A DNA stretch of 64,000 nt from Siphonodentalium dalli (taxonomy: Eukaryota; Mollusca; Scaphopoda; Gadilida; Siphonodentaliidae): assembly GCA_032622095.1 (NCBI GenBank), contig CP136062.1, positions 201,463,959 through 201,527,958 of the forward strand, given 5' to 3'. The notes under the pieces were generated by a model that was not told the DNA's origin, ran no database searches, and worked only from the letters and a program-made list of their open reading frames with translations. Position 1 is the first letter of the stretch; each line of letters starts with the position of its first letter. The translations under genes and the position numbers were made by a program. Below are positions 20,601 through 28,284 of the stretch, piece by piece.

Positions 20601-22210
20601 CTGATGGGGTTCTGCGCATTTCCTCTGACATCAACTTATTTGCAGCAGCTCAACTGGCACTATATTATCTTTTTGGTAAAATCAGAAGATAACTTTAAAG
20701 ATACTCAATCCAATCAGATAGTCCCCATACCATCAAGATACAACAACAACAACATTTCTTCAAAATACGCTTTAGTTATCAGAATCGATTTATTGCAACA
20801 AAATAATGCTAACCACTGTCAACTATGGAATCAAATTTCCCAAAACTTGTTATTTATCAACATTTTGTTCAACAAAATATGGCCGTATTATGACTAAAGT
20901 ATCATGAAATTTGACCGTATTACCTCTTGATTTTAGAGTTATCTATCTTCATCCGCAATTTTGTCCGAGGCCACATTATTTTGTTTGACCACATTATTAC
21001 ACATCTCGAGAAATAACAAACTTCAAAAATTGATATCTGATCACTCTACAATCTACATGAGCTTTGATGGGTGGGTTTGAATCAAATATTTTTTACCCCC
21101 GAAGCCAAAGAAATAGTAATTTAGGAGCGTCTGTTTGGATTGAGTACCTTTAATACCTGTAACACTTTGCATAAATCTTCTGGCAAATACCGTAATGGGT
21201 AAAATTTTAGGTGATATGTGCTATTAAATACGGTGGCACCCTGACCTTGATATTTATTGTTTGATCGGCGGAAATTAAATAATAATCTTTTCTCCTGGCA
21301 AATACCTTGCAAAGTTTATGGTACCTATACAATACCAATGTTTATATACAGTGTCAAATGACAACCCCTTACATGCACAAAATTTAAAGATGGATTATCT
21401 CTTTAAATAACAAAATTGAAATAGTTGCATGGGTATACAATAATAAATATGAATTGAAGACCCCTGTCCGGAAATGCTTCTATCAATTAATATTGATTTT
21501 ATTTCGAATATTTTATTATGACATGAGAAGATTAAATGGGGCACTTTATTCTTCTATTTTTAGAACAGACCATTGAGGCGATACCATATAGTGATAGAGA
21601 TCATTAGGGTGTTCCCATAACTATATTACGAACATCAAAAGTCCAAGATCGATTGTTTGTATTGTTTTGTTTTATTGCATAGATATAACCGATAATGAGT
21701 ATAATTAACGTTTATTTGTGACAGAATTACACGATAAAATTTCTGGTCTCTGTTAACAGTAACCACTATTGTTTGTTAGCTAAACAACCACACCTTTTTA
21801 GACCAAACAATAATCAAAATATAATCAATATTAATCGAAAGAAGAATTTTCGGACAGGAGTCTTCGATTCATATCTAATATTTGATACCCTGGTAACTAT
21901 ATAACACATGTATACAAAGAGATAGAAAAAAACTAAAACTAAAACACAATTACAATTTCTTGATTTTTCTACTTATATTACTGTAGATGCGTAGACATTC
22001 AGAACTTGGCTTAAATTATCAAATGATTTACTAAATACTATTATATATTCGCTAACCCCTAGCGGAAACCCTGAATTATTCTAGCTAATAACTCACATGT
22101 CTCAGCAACTGTTCAATCTTTTTCTGGTGGGTGCTGCAAGCCTGAGCTCCTTGCTGTACATAATTTGGTGGTACAAGTTTCTCACATAAGGCATAGCCCT
22201 CCGGTGTCAT
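2597..22210 (-). CDS. SEPSECS: SEPSECS, O-phosphoseryl-tRNA(Sec) selenium transferase; exons 1-9, 3' end outside window
   Basis: This PLP enzyme converts O-phosphoseryl-tRNA(Sec) to selenocysteinyl-tRNA(Sec) with selenophosphate, the last step of selenocysteine synthesis in archaea and eukaryotes. Nine exons on the minus strand join in phase to 1202 coding bases (400 codons plus 2 nt). Family landmarks in order are the N-terminal [34 protein letters not shown] (tRNA and phosphate region), [41 protein letters not shown] and [11 protein letters not shown]. The SSK lysine (residue 261 here) is the position that binds PLP in the family. Next come [16 protein letters not shown] and [19 protein letters not shown]. 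The start is the first ATG and aligns with the vertebrate start without a gap. The family is about 500 residues, so roughly 100 C-terminal codons should lie beyond position 1; I found no further exon in 1-2596. Introns are crowded with MITEs. Identification rests on sequence recognition and is very secure. Confidence 0.95.
2724..3098. mobile_element. Degenerate hAT-type MITE (tentative)
   Basis: It starts TAAGCCTGC and ends CAGGCTTG. Flanks TATATGAG and AGTATGAG match at 6 of 8 positions, like a decayed 8-bp target duplication. Its 375-bp length equals that of the clean copy at 14037-14410, but the interior differs. Confidence 0.35.
3112..4550. mobile_element. Degenerate copy of the CAAGCCTG hAT-type element
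   Basis: The left arm (3120-3240) and the piece at 3440-3500 carry the family phrases CTGCAAATAGTGTGTCTG and CAGAGGGTGAATTTGGTGAC. The right end near 4505-4545 has GGGGACCTCATTCTGCAAA and ACTATTTGCAG. About 900 bp of unrelated sequence in the middle suggests a later insertion. No clean target duplication is visible. Confidence 0.45.
4951..5095. repeat. 145-bp foldback (perfect-ended palindrome)
   Basis: The left arm ATCTACAACTCGTCCC.AGTT mirrors the right arm CGAGTTGTAGAT (as CTCGTTGTAGAT). Inner arms TTTATAGCGGAATTTACAAA and CCAGTAAATTAGGTCTG also pair, around a short loop. It looks like a small MITE in a SEPSECS intron. Confidence 0.7.
5469..5654 (-). CDS. SEPSECS: SEPSECS exon 8
   Basis: The exon is 186 bp, with acceptor TGCCTTACAG|GACGAG and donor CTATAG|GTACTT. 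It encodes [19 protein letters not shown], then an amphipathic stretch around [20 protein letters not shown], and ends NNPISI. Confidence 0.93.
5779..5988. mobile_element. TA-flanked foldback MITE, copy A
   Basis: The 210-bp element has CAGTAATGCCCTAAATAATC at one end and its near-complement at the other. TA lies at both flanks, as for Tc1/mariner-type insertion. The two arms are complementary over nearly the whole length, meeting at GAAAGCTCTCAGTGAGAGCT. Confidence 0.8.
6088..6250. repeat. Two solo ~65-bp hairpins related to the piggyBac-type MITE hairpins
   Basis: Hairpin 1 (6088-6154) and hairpin 2 (6184-6250) resemble the stem GCATTCTCTTATATATGCGA found twice in each piggyBac-type MITE here. 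They have diverged loops and lack the MITE ends and TTAA flanks. Confidence 0.7.
6372..6437. mobile_element. TA-flanked foldback MITE, copy B (66-bp deletion derivative)
   Basis: It keeps both termini (CAGTAATGCCCTAAAT and its complement) and the TA flanks. It has lost most of both arms. Confidence 0.75.
6614..7565. mobile_element. hAT-type MITE with 8-bp target duplication, 952 bp
   Basis: It starts CAAGCCTGCAAATAGTGTGT and ends with the complement (CTATTTGCTGGCTTG), with about 60 bp of terminal inverted repeat. It is flanked by the exact 8-bp direct repeat TATTTCAG (6606-6613 and 7566-7573). CA...TG ends with 8-bp duplications are typical of hAT elements. No transposase frame is present. 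Another foldback is nested inside at 6923-7423. Confidence 0.85.
6923..7423. mobile_element. Foldback element nested in the hAT-type MITE
   Basis: The left arm AGATCATGCCATGAATCTCT mirrors the right arm ATTCATGGCATGATCT, and complementarity continues through GATCATATTCCACCAGTAC and beyond. AGGTCTCCC occurs on both sides. Related copies lie at 9782-10255 and 57869-58882. Confidence 0.7.
7574..8212 (+). other. SEPSECS intron, no supported feature
   Basis: This is AT-rich intron sequence between the hAT-type MITE and exon 7. I see no gene or repeat with clear boundaries. A small frame near 7936-8166 lacks splice or conservation support. Confidence 0.5.
8213..8342 (-). CDS. SEPSECS: SEPSECS exon 7
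   Basis: The exon is 130 bp, with acceptor TATTTTAG|GCTGCA and donor CCCAG|GTACTT. It encodes [20 protein letters not shown] followed by [20 protein letters not shown], very close to vertebrate SEPSECS. Confidence 0.95.
8878..9269 (+). mobile_element. piggyBac-type MITE, copy 1 (392 bp)
   Basis: Ends are CCCTTTACCCAACA and TGTTGGGTAAAGGG, flanked on both sides by TTAA, the piggyBac target. Inside are two 67-bp hairpins with stem CCAATGCATTCTCTTATATA, arranged as reverse complements of each other around a T-rich spacer. No transposase is present. Confidence 0.88.
9782..10255. mobile_element. Foldback element, copy 2 of the AGATCATGCC family
   Basis: The left arm has AGATCATACCATGAGTCTCT and GAGATCATACTCTAG. 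The right arm ends CATAGCATGATCT. It is diverged from the copy at 6923-7423 and lies in SEPSECS intron 6. Confidence 0.6.
10764..10866 (-). CDS. SEPSECS: SEPSECS exon 6 (PLP-lysine exon)
   Basis: The exon is 103 bp, with acceptor GTTATTTCAG|ACTAGA and donor CAACAG|GTAAGG. It encodes [20 protein letters not shown] and then [14 protein letters not shown]. The lysine in SSKC is the family PLP Schiff-base residue. Confidence 0.94.
10932..11668 (+). mobile_element. Copy of the TTAAAGGTACTCAATCC repeat, split by a piggyBac-type MITE
   Basis: It starts TTAAAGGTACTCAATCC and shares TTATCAGAATCGATT and TCTTCATCCGCAATTT with copies at 20698-21153, 56650-57038 and 57416-57845. The piggyBac-type MITE at 11222-11614 interrupts it, so that MITE is younger. 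Confidence 0.65.
11222..11614 (+). mobile_element. piggyBac-type MITE, copy 2 (393 bp)
   Basis: It has the same structure as the copy at 8878-9269: CCCTTTACCC ends, TTAA flanks and two hairpins. One hairpin arm carries a G-to-T-type change (TATGTGAGG). It is nested in an older repeat. Confidence 0.88.
11669..12690 (+). other. SEPSECS intron, no supported feature
   Basis: This is AT-rich intron sequence. I see no coding exon, and reading frames present are short without splice-site support. Confidence 0.5.
12691..12844 (-). CDS. SEPSECS: SEPSECS exon 5
   Basis: The exon is 154 bp, with acceptor GTCATTTTAG|GCTTTG and donor GATAG|GTACTT. It encodes [20 protein letters not shown] and ends [14 protein letters not shown] Helitron-like element begins 24 bp upstream of the acceptor. 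Confidence 0.94.
12869..13193 (+). mobile_element. Helitron-like nonautonomous element (325 bp)
   Basis: It starts TCTATTATATATTTTGGAAC after A and ends CATCAGCTAG before T. A hairpin-forming GCCCAGACGAAGTCGGGC lies a few bases from the 3' end. These are the Helitron hallmarks (5' TC, 3' hairpin plus CTRR, insertion in AT). Related sequence is at 1-184 and 32254-32925. Confidence 0.7.
13250..13409. repeat. 160-bp foldback element
   Basis: The left arm CCTATTGACTGCCTTGGGG pairs with the right arm CCCCAAAGCAGTCAATAGG. Pairing continues through GAATAG and CTATTTTCCC. It is intronic in SEPSECS. Confidence 0.7.
13430..13690 (+). repeat. Degenerate short repeats around AATTCTGGC
   Basis: AATTCTGGCCTC, AATTCTGGCATC and AATTCTGCCTC recur several times. 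Two TGACGTCA-type sequences (near 13446 and 13562) are present but probably belong to the repeat. Confidence 0.45.
14037..14410. mobile_element. hAT-type MITE with perfect 8-bp target duplication, 374 bp
   Basis: It starts CAAGCCTGAGTTTAGTGTG and ends with the complement CAGGCTTG. Flanks are identical ATGCTGAC (14029-14036 and 14411-14418). Terminal repeats are ~58 bp. It is a shorter relative of 6614-7565. Confidence 0.9.
14423..14581 (-). CDS. SEPSECS: SEPSECS exon 4
   Basis: The exon is 159 bp, with acceptor CATTGCAG|GTGTGC and donor CTGCAG|GTTAGT. It encodes [20 protein letters not shown] and then [21 protein letters not shown] hAT-type MITE ends 12 bp into the downstream intron (element end 14410). 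Confidence 0.94.
15035..15408 (-). mobile_element. piggyBac-type MITE, copy 3 (374 bp, inverted)
   Basis: Ends are CCCTTTACCCAACA and its complement, with TTAA on both sides and two hairpins. It is inverted relative to copies 1 and 2 and slightly shortened near one end. Confidence 0.87.
15590..15860 (+). repeat. Short tandem/dispersed repeat
   Basis: GAGTTCGGTCGGACTCATTT and GAGTTCAGTCAGAGTCATTT (both followed by GGC.GAGTTATTGCC) recur about 175 bp apart. No gene is supported. Confidence 0.5.
16377..16651. mobile_element. TA-flanked foldback MITE, copy C (275 bp)
   Basis: It has CAGTAATGCCCTAAATAATC at the left, its complement at the right and TA flanks. One arm contains a partial duplication of CTTAACCACAGCAGAATTAT, giving it extra length. 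Confidence 0.8.
17304..17422 (-). CDS. SEPSECS: SEPSECS exon 3
   Basis: The exon is 119 bp, with acceptor TTCTCTTTCAG|ACTTGG and donor TCAG|GTATAT. It encodes [20 protein letters not shown] followed by [20 protein letters not shown], the glycine-rich PLP-phosphate region. A tandem copy of its splice acceptor lies just upstream and is split by a piggyBac-type MITE (see findings). Confidence 0.94.
17460..17850 (-). mobile_element. piggyBac-type MITE, copy 4 (391 bp, inverted)
   Basis: It has the same ends, TTAA flanks and paired hairpins as the other three copies. It lies 38 bp upstream of the SEPSECS exon 3 acceptor (minus strand), inside a local tandem duplication. Confidence 0.88.
18442..18963. 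mobile_element. hAT-type MITE rich in TTGGCCAA-like motifs (522 bp)
   Basis: Ends are CAGTGTTCATGCTG and CAGCGTGAACCCTG. Flanks GTCATGCT and GTCATGTT agree at 7 of 8 positions. The interior repeats TTTGGCCAAATT. A related fragment lies at 40470-40603. Confidence 0.65.
19480..20030 (+). repeat. Dispersed repeat with two internal copies and a palindromic end
   Basis: Two ~190-bp copies share AAAGGGTTAATAACTC and ACATGTTGCACATCT. A GACG-rich run follows. It ends with the palindrome CCCCCGAAAATATA/TTTTTCGGGGG near 19995-20021. Confidence 0.55.
20155..20309 (-). CDS. SEPSECS: SEPSECS exon 2
   Basis: The exon is 155 bp, with acceptor TTTTTTTAG|CGG and donor ACAG|GTTAGT. It encodes [20 protein letters not shown], then the strongly conserved [16 protein letters not shown], and ends in ARRHYR. 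It ends in phase 2. Confidence 0.93.
20397..20525. mobile_element. TA-flanked foldback MITE, copy D (one arm mostly lost)
   Basis: CAGTAATGC termini and TA flanks are retained at 129 bp. The left arm is cut to its first ~20 bases while the right arm is complete. Confidence 0.7.
20698..21153 (+). mobile_element. TTAAAGGTACTCAATCC-family repeat, near-complete copy
   Basis: It begins AAAGATACTCAATCCAATC and ends GGATTGAGTACCTTTAA, so the termini are inverted repeats. The interior matches copies at 10932-11668 and 57416-57845. Confidence 0.65.
21384..21928. mobile_element. Degenerate copy of the TTAAAGATGGATTATCTC repeat
   Basis: It starts TTTAAAGATGGATTATCTC and shares CTGTCCGGAAATGCTTCTA with better copies at 33453-33982 and 58259-58796. 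Ends are inverted repeats. Confidence 0.6.
22097..22210 (-). CDS. SEPSECS: SEPSECS exon 1 (start codon)
   Basis: The exon has 38 codons. The ATG (minus strand) is at 22210-22208 and the donor reads CAT|GTGAGT. The peptide begins [20 protein letters not shown] and ends EQLLRH, which fits the family N-terminus in length. Phase at the 3' end is 0. Confidence 0.92.
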
Positions 22211-23832
22211 GTTGTGACGTATTCAAATCTATAATCATAAAGTTATTCTAAATCATAAATACCAATTTTTGTCAAAAAAATACCAATATCATAACCCCAG
22301 GAATCCTTGATTTGGAAATTTATTGTCACAACAATAGCAGTGGTTGGTTAGAGTCATGCGGAGTAATATTGGAAGACGATTAGGAATGTGTGTTGCTGAG
22401 AATTACAAAAAGTTCCTTCCTCAGTATTGTTTCATGCATGCCAAGGATCTTTCAAATGAGGGTGCCACCCCCCCCCCCTCTTTTGGCATTTTATTACATG
22501 CTTGTTCCTATAATTACAGTGTTCTTGCTGTGTTGTATATACAATTACAAATCTGTATGCCACACCTGTTCCAAATGCATCATGTTGATAACATACGACA
22601 TAAATGATGTTTGACTCAACCATGAAACCTAAACTATAAAATAAAAGCATCAACACACATGACAAAACAAGTCCTGTACAGTAATGCTCTTAAGTAATCG
22701 ACTTCATAACCACAGCAGAGTTATTGGTAACTTTTCACGATTTAGTCGGTAATATGGCTTGTTGCCATTCATCGGAAAGCTCTCCCCGAGAGCTTTCCGA
22801 TGAATGGCAACAAGCCATATTTCCGACTAAATCCTGAAAAGTTACCCATAATTCTGCTGTGGTTAAGTAGTCGATTACTTAGAGCATTACTGTATTTGCC
22901 TGAATAAAGCTTGTAAGTCTGATTTTTTTTAATTCTCAGATTCTAGGACAGGTGGCGTGCAATAAACACAGAACGACATGTGTACTGTTAATGTGTTTGT
23001 CGATACGGTACTTGTACTTGTGTCATCGTGGAAGGATAGAACCCCGAGGCTGTGCCCTCTCGTTTCTCCTTGCATGCTAGCACTTGTGTGTTTCTGTGTA
23101 TATAAGTTACAGTGTCTCGTTGTGTGTCATAGCGTGATACAAGGTAAGATGGGACCAATTTACTGTGAATCGTCAGGTGGTATAGGTCCCGCCAAGCCTT
23201 GCATCATGCAACTGGAGACACAAGTTGTAACTTTAATTTACCAATTGGAAATAGTGCTCGGCATGTGAGTTTTGGTTTAGGGTCAGGGTATGCCAAAAAT
23301 AAGTTTTTGAACAAATGGTTTTGCATTAAAACATATTTGGGTATATTCTCATAAAATGACAACCACTACCAAAACTAATTGCAAATTGTCAAAAGTCAAA
23401 TCTATATGTACATTATGGTTGTGCGAATTATCCATAACTTCCAAAAGATTCAACTTTCATAGGACACACCTCCAAGCTTGTTAATTTCAACCTTAAATGT
23501 TTCTCCAACATTTGCAGATAATTGCCATGTTGTTTTCTGTTAAAACAAGGGATGATATCAAGAATGTATCCTTGAACTGCAGCCATGGCAATGACGTAAA
23601 CTATAAGAACAACATGCAATTAATAGCCATAGACACATTTCCATTGATATGCCTTTGAAAAATCAAATCACCAGTTAATCCACCCTGGTTTTTTCTACAG
23701 TAATCAATTTATTTTTTGTATGTAATCCCTTTAGTGCGGTGACGTACCATATTTATTTGCAACATTATACGTTTTTCAACTTGACCCGAACAAAAAACAG
23801 TGTTGTTTCAAGATGGCGGTTACTCTCATGGT
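22211..23832. other. Divergent upstream region between SEPSECS and the 120-residue gene
   Basis: This 1.6-kb intergenic region holds a C-run near 22470, the foldback MITE at 22679-22892 and no supported exon. Both flanking genes point outward, so promoters for both are expected here. I cannot place them from sequence. Confidence 0.5.
22679..22892. mobile_element. TA-flanked foldback MITE, copy E (214 bp, nearly perfect palindrome)
   Basis: Ends are CAGTAATGCTCTTAAGTAAT and the complement, with TA flanks. The arms meet at GAAAGCTCTCCCCGAGAGCT. It sits between the divergent genes. Confidence 0.82.
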
Positions 23833-23842
23833 ATGGATATAG
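23813..23842 (+). promoter_or_regulatory. Candidate upstream ORF overlapping the main start
   Basis: AAGATGGCG, a good initiation context, opens a nine-codon frame that stops at TAG (23840-23842). It overlaps the proposed start at 23833 in another frame. If transcribed it could lower translation of the downstream frame. Confidence 0.35.
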
Positions 23843-23987
23843 ACTTCCAGTTTAGTGGCATGCTACAGCCTCATACCAAATCAGAATTTCAACCTCTGAT
23901 TGATTTATTTAAATTGGAGACATCTGGAGACATGATAAAAAGTATTCCCTACTCTCTGTGGAATTATCTGGTATTCAATGTGAAGAG
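23833..23987 (+). CDS. 120-residue gene, exon 1
   Basis: The exon has 51 codons plus 2 nt and donor AAGAG|GTAATT. An in-frame stop lies upstream at 23782. ATG at 23833 is the first in-frame start. Confidence 0.6.
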
Positions 23988-26900
23988 GTAATTCAGCTTA
24001 ATGAGATGACCCAGCCATATATAATTCAATGCACCTAATATTGTTTTAGAATAAATTCACTTATAATTACTCTATACAGTCAGATGAGTATAAATTAGGT
24101 ATAAAGATATATACAAGCTTGTCATAATTTGTGGCTTATGGTGGCAATAATGATAGGATTTTTATTGTAGTGATAATATGCAGAGGTTGAGGCATGTTTT
24201 GGTAAGTTAGTTTGGTTCATTCTGAGTTATCCATTGGTTATTGTACGGGATTCAATATATATAATACATGTTGTTGAAATATTCTGACTTTTTATTATTA
24301 TTATTATTATTATTATAGATACATTTAGAACGCATTATACAATAAATTAGTTTCAATGCGCTTACAATACAAACATGGCACACATCCTAAAATAATAATG
24401 CACAAATGGATAAAATTATATACAAACAACCTAACTAGATAATACCAACTTAACCTAATAATCAACCGCAGTAAGGCAATAATAACAGCTAGACCATTTA
24501 TAATACACGAAGATATACGATTGAATCACAGCTAAAATTATATGGTGAAAGTCCCCTGAGTCCCCTCAACATGTAGGACCAACCAGAACAGGAGGATTTA
24601 TATATTATGAGTACGAAAAAACAGTAAAAGAGCTTCTCCTAATCTGAATAGACCTGTGGGGTCAGAACTCTGCTTTGTATTAGAGCATGTGGGGTAATTT
24701 ATTAGGGAGGAGTATTAAATATCAGTTGGGGAGGTTGGTTTTATGTTATGCTTGTTAATGAAATATTCTTTCAGATATTTTTGAGTACTTGCTATCAATT
24801 TCTATTCTGAGTTTGGCAGTTCATTCCACAGGCATCTGGCTCTGTTTGAGATGGCATTTTTTTTCGCTTTTTTCGTTCTTTTAAACATTAGATGTTCAAG
24901 AAAGAATAGCACTCTCTCCGTAACTCATATCTTTCAAACGGAGAAGGTAAATTATACTCATATTTCACATACAAAAACTCATTAAAAGAATAGCAATATT
25001 TGAAACTAGATGACTATGAGTCAACTCAGAATTAGCACTCGATTATAACCTTAGAATAGAGATGGACAGACATATACCAAAAACAAAAAAAAGGCATTGT
25101 AAACTGCGTCTAATGTTTAGAATCAAACACCTTTATAGTCTAACTCCAATCTCAAAGACGTAGGCCAACATAGAAAACGAACTCGCTGACTATATACTAT
25201 AGCTAGTCTAATAGATGAGCTGACGCTTTGACCACAATAGCATTGAAAGTGGGGAAGCTATATTGTAGAGTTATCATTTGCCATCAAAGCCAATCATTGC
25301 TGGCACAGTTAGTAGTGTGGCAGGATCTGACTTACCATCAGTTCAGCTGATAATTGACAAAATACCACACCGGTTTGAAAAGATTTGATAACCTGGTCCG
25401 GTAACTAACCAGGTGTGGATACTGGCTTTTAGCCACTACCGGTTCCAAAAAGATTTCGGGAGAATAGGCGAGGTATAATTATATTTATTTAGCACCGTTT
25501 GCTTACCCCTTATAAAAAAGTACCGTGGTAAACCACGATAAAACCATGGTTTACCGTGGTAAACCACGGTAAACCAAGGTACATAGACGTAACACCCTGA
25601 TATACCACGGTGCACCATGATGTGTACCACGGTTTACCACGGTAAACCAAGGTACATCAGCATAGCACCATGGTTTACCGCGGTGCACACCTTGGTGTAC
25701 CGTGGTGTACCACGGTTTACCACGGTAAACCAAGGTACATCAGCATAACACCTTGGTATACCACGGTGCACCAAGGTGTGTACCGTGTATACCACGGTAA
25801 ACCACGATAACCTACATGTAGATATTTATACATAATGTTGGTATACCATGGTGCATCAAGGTGTACACGTACCACGGTGCATCAAGGTGTGTATCATGGT
25901 GCATCAAGGTGTGTATCACATCTCACCACATGCAAGGTGAACCATGCATTAGGTACAGACATAACATGATTTTGGAGGCCATTACGATTGATTATATATA
26001 AGTGTTTGGTGATATTATTATAGAAATTATTAACAGCATAACTTCCCAGTATTGAGGGCCGCTATATAATAGGATTCGAGTCATAAACTCATTTTCATTA
26101 TAATTACCATGTTGTTTGCATCATTAATTCATGGAGCACATAAGTGTATTTTTGAACTGATCCATACATATACATGTAGCTAAAATTCATTTGTTCTATA
26201 CATTCTGCCGAGTATAACATTCATTCATAGAGATGGTCCCATAAATGGTCAGATTTAGTGTGCAGTACCCCTTTTAATTAAAAGATGTAATGGCCGAGTT
26301 TTGACACCACATACCCAATACACATATATGTTCCTTTTCTAGCTATACGAGAACAGATCAGACCCATACTCACATTATTAATATGCTGTTTTGAAAACCA
26401 AATATCACATTGAATTAGCTATCAAAAATTCCAATGATCGTCTCTGATAAAGAGCGTTTATGCCGTCATCCAGAAATGGTATACCGGTATAATAAAGAGC
26501 GTTCTCAATTATGATCGCATTTACTCATTTTCAGCATATAATCCCATGCTTAGGATTTTTGCAGTGCCTGCATGTGCCATACAAATTAAGTAAGTTTCCT
26601 TTTTATTTTCCTGGTATAAGGCAATGTTGATAGATAAAATAAGTCGCTCTTCAAAATGTTGATATGGTTTGTGCAAAATCTTAGTGGATATCAGCTTCCT
26701 CTCATATGCCAGTCAATTTACTAGTAACTGTTAATTTTCCCCAGATGTGGCCAACTCTAATGCTATATACACATGTTCCTGGCACAGAGTTACAATATAA
26801 AAGCCACAGTGATTTATCTAACCAAATAGCCCCCTGTGTGTAATATGATACTTGCTATGATAGGATTCCATGGCATGTGGCTGTTAATGTGCTGTGCTCT

Positions 26901-28095
26901 GGGTCTGTGGGCTATCACATGCTGTTAGACTGGATGTATGTTTATGTTGCTTCATATATACCCTCTATCAATTGACAGTTTACTGTTAATTTGTCTGTAA
27001 TATTCATCACTCAATGTTCTCGTCAATTTAACTGTTGAACATTTTATCATGATTCACTTAAATTTGCACCAAGTGAAATCAGTATGGACAAACGACACAT
27101 TGAAGTTATATCTATAATTGTTCCTGGACTTTTGGTTTCTTAAAAAATGAGGTAAGTTTATACCGATTGTATTAGCTAGGTGTAAAATAGTTATGATAGC
27201 TCTATGTCGAAAGGGGTATATTTGCTCAATTATGCGTAATATCTTTTCCGCTATACAATTTCGAAACTCTCTTCTGCGTGGAAAGTGTAATCTATCCAAA
27301 TATATCATAATGTGATGAATGAATTTAGAATCAGTTTTTGTGGCTGGTCTCACCAGAAATGAGTGGCAAAACAAAATTTCCCGTGGCACATAATTTTAAA
27401 TCCCTTTATTTTAAATTGTTATTACTTTTAACTATATATATTACAGAAATTTCATTATAACATTGTGTTCAAACATAATGATTCATTCGTAGCGATAACT
27501 TCAAGTTGGCAGTAAGCAAGTAAATGATATACACTACTTTGTTCGAAACTTGTCATATACTGGTTGTAATCCTGAATACACTTTAGCTTTCTTCATTAAT
27601 GCATCATTTATTATTACATGTAACCCTTGCATAATTTCCTATTTTCATTGTCCATTTCTTGACTTGTTTGTTAATATTGTAAGCCACTATTTCGGCCAAT
27701 ATAAACCTGATGGATTATATAATTGTTAACACCTTGGGATCGCATTTACATTTATATTTACATAGCCATTTAATAGAATCGATAACATGCTATTTATGCA
27801 ATATTTATAATTGGTATGAGAACAAACATGCATGCAAACGCTGACCGGGTAGATAAATTATCTATGATCATTTTTCCTTAGTTTAGATATTGGGGTATAA
27901 GAACAAACTTAAGGTAGTCGATAGCTTCAAACTACAAACTCACAAACATGTATGTTTATGTTATCTTTTTCAGATGTTGTGAGATACTACTTCCCGCATA
28001 AGAAGCCAGCTGACATAAGATTTTATATGTGTCAAAAGATGAGAAATGCATATAAGACGGAACAGAGAAAAGTTTCGAAGACGACTACTAATTAA
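23833..28095 (+). CDS. Unrecognised 120-residue protein, four exons
   Basis: I do not recognise this protein. Four exons join in phase: 23833-23987, 24171-24201, 26535-26589 and 27974-28095 (stop TAA), giving 120 codons. The product begins MDIDFQFSGMLQPHTKSEF, runs through SGDMIKSIPYSLWNYLVFNV and LRHVLHIIPCLGFLQCLHV, then VVRYYFPHKKPADIRF, and ends in a lysine-rich tail (KTEQRKVSKTTTN). It has no signal peptide and no clear membrane span; the centre is hydrophobic and probably helical. All donors and acceptors are GT-AG and phases agree across 4.2 kb, which is the main support. The gene is divergent from SEPSECS. Exons 3 and 4 lie between two ACC-RY-GGT repeat arrays that look like ends of a foldback element. 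An earlier ATG opens only a short overlapping upstream frame. Confidence 0.62.
24171..24201 (+). CDS. 120-residue gene, exon 2 (31 bp)
   Basis: The acceptor is TTTATTGTAG|TGATAA and the donor TTTTG|GTAAGT. It encodes (S)DNMQRLRHVL and leaves phase 0. The exon is very short but has strong splice sites. Confidence 0.55.
24292..24320 (+). repeat. ATT/TTA microsatellite
   Basis: About nine uninterrupted TTA units start a dispersed repeat that extends to about 24700. Confidence 0.85.
24321..25321 (+). other. Intron 2 of the 120-residue gene, repeat-like
   Basis: This AT-rich sequence follows the ATT microsatellite and looks like an old dispersed repeat, but I find no boundaries. No coding exon is supported. 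Confidence 0.4.
25322..25506 (+). repeat. Direct repeat R, copy 1
   Basis: This ~185-bp block (from AGGATCTGACTTACCATCAG to GCACCGTTTGCTTAC) is repeated nearly identically at 28939-29125. Here it ends exactly where the ACC-RY-GGT array begins. Confidence 0.85.
25507..25945 (+). repeat. ACC-RY-GGT repeat array 1
   Basis: It begins CCCTTATAAAAAAGTACCGT and continues with dozens of copies of palindromic ACCACGGT, ACCATGGT and ACCGCGGT separated by AAACC or short spacers. It decays towards 25945. Small frames here are by-products. Confidence 0.85.
25946..26534 (+). other. Intron 2 remainder
   Basis: This is AT-rich intron. It contains GTGCAGTACCCCTTTTAATT (26260), a short motif also found at 29724 and 33398, and a paired ATAAAGAGCGTT repeat near 26450-26510 whose sister pair lies at 59292-59340. 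Confidence 0.4.
26535..26589 (+). CDS. 120-residue gene, exon 3
   Basis: The acceptor is CTCATTTTCAG|CATATA and the donor ATTAA|GTAAGT. It encodes HIIPCLGFLQCLHVPYKL and leaves phase 1. Confidence 0.6.
26590..27973 (+). other. Intron 3 of the 120-residue gene
   Basis: This is 1.4 kb of AT-rich sequence. A 111-codon minus-strand frame (27389-27054) is present but shows no domain, splice or repeat support, so I do not call it a gene. Confidence 0.45.
27974..28095 (+). CDS. 120-residue gene, exon 4 (stop)
   Basis: The acceptor is ATCTTTTTCAG|ATGTTG. It encodes VVRYYFPHKKPADIRFYMCQ and a basic tail, with TAA at 28093-28095. I did not find an obvious polyadenylation signal before the repeat array at 28285. 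Confidence 0.6.
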
Positions 28096-28284
28096 TTACA
28101 ATATTGAAAGTGACTTATATAAAATTATATTACAAATTGCTACAATTCTCATTTATAAGCCCATGTTTATTCTACATGTGATATTTCCATTAAAATCTCC
28201 AATACTCCAGTCTCCAGAATTAATTAGTGAGCAGACTCCTCTAAATAACCAGCCATGGTAACTCAGGTAGAGATCAGTAGTATC

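Noticed and set aside
25436-25733. Minus-strand frames repeating YRGKPWYTTV-like words
   Set aside because: These are translations of the ACC-RY-GGT array, not proteins.
27054-27389. 111-codon minus-strand frame in intron 3 of the orphan gene
   Set aside because: It shows low-complexity AT-driven composition with no domain, splice site or second copy to support it.
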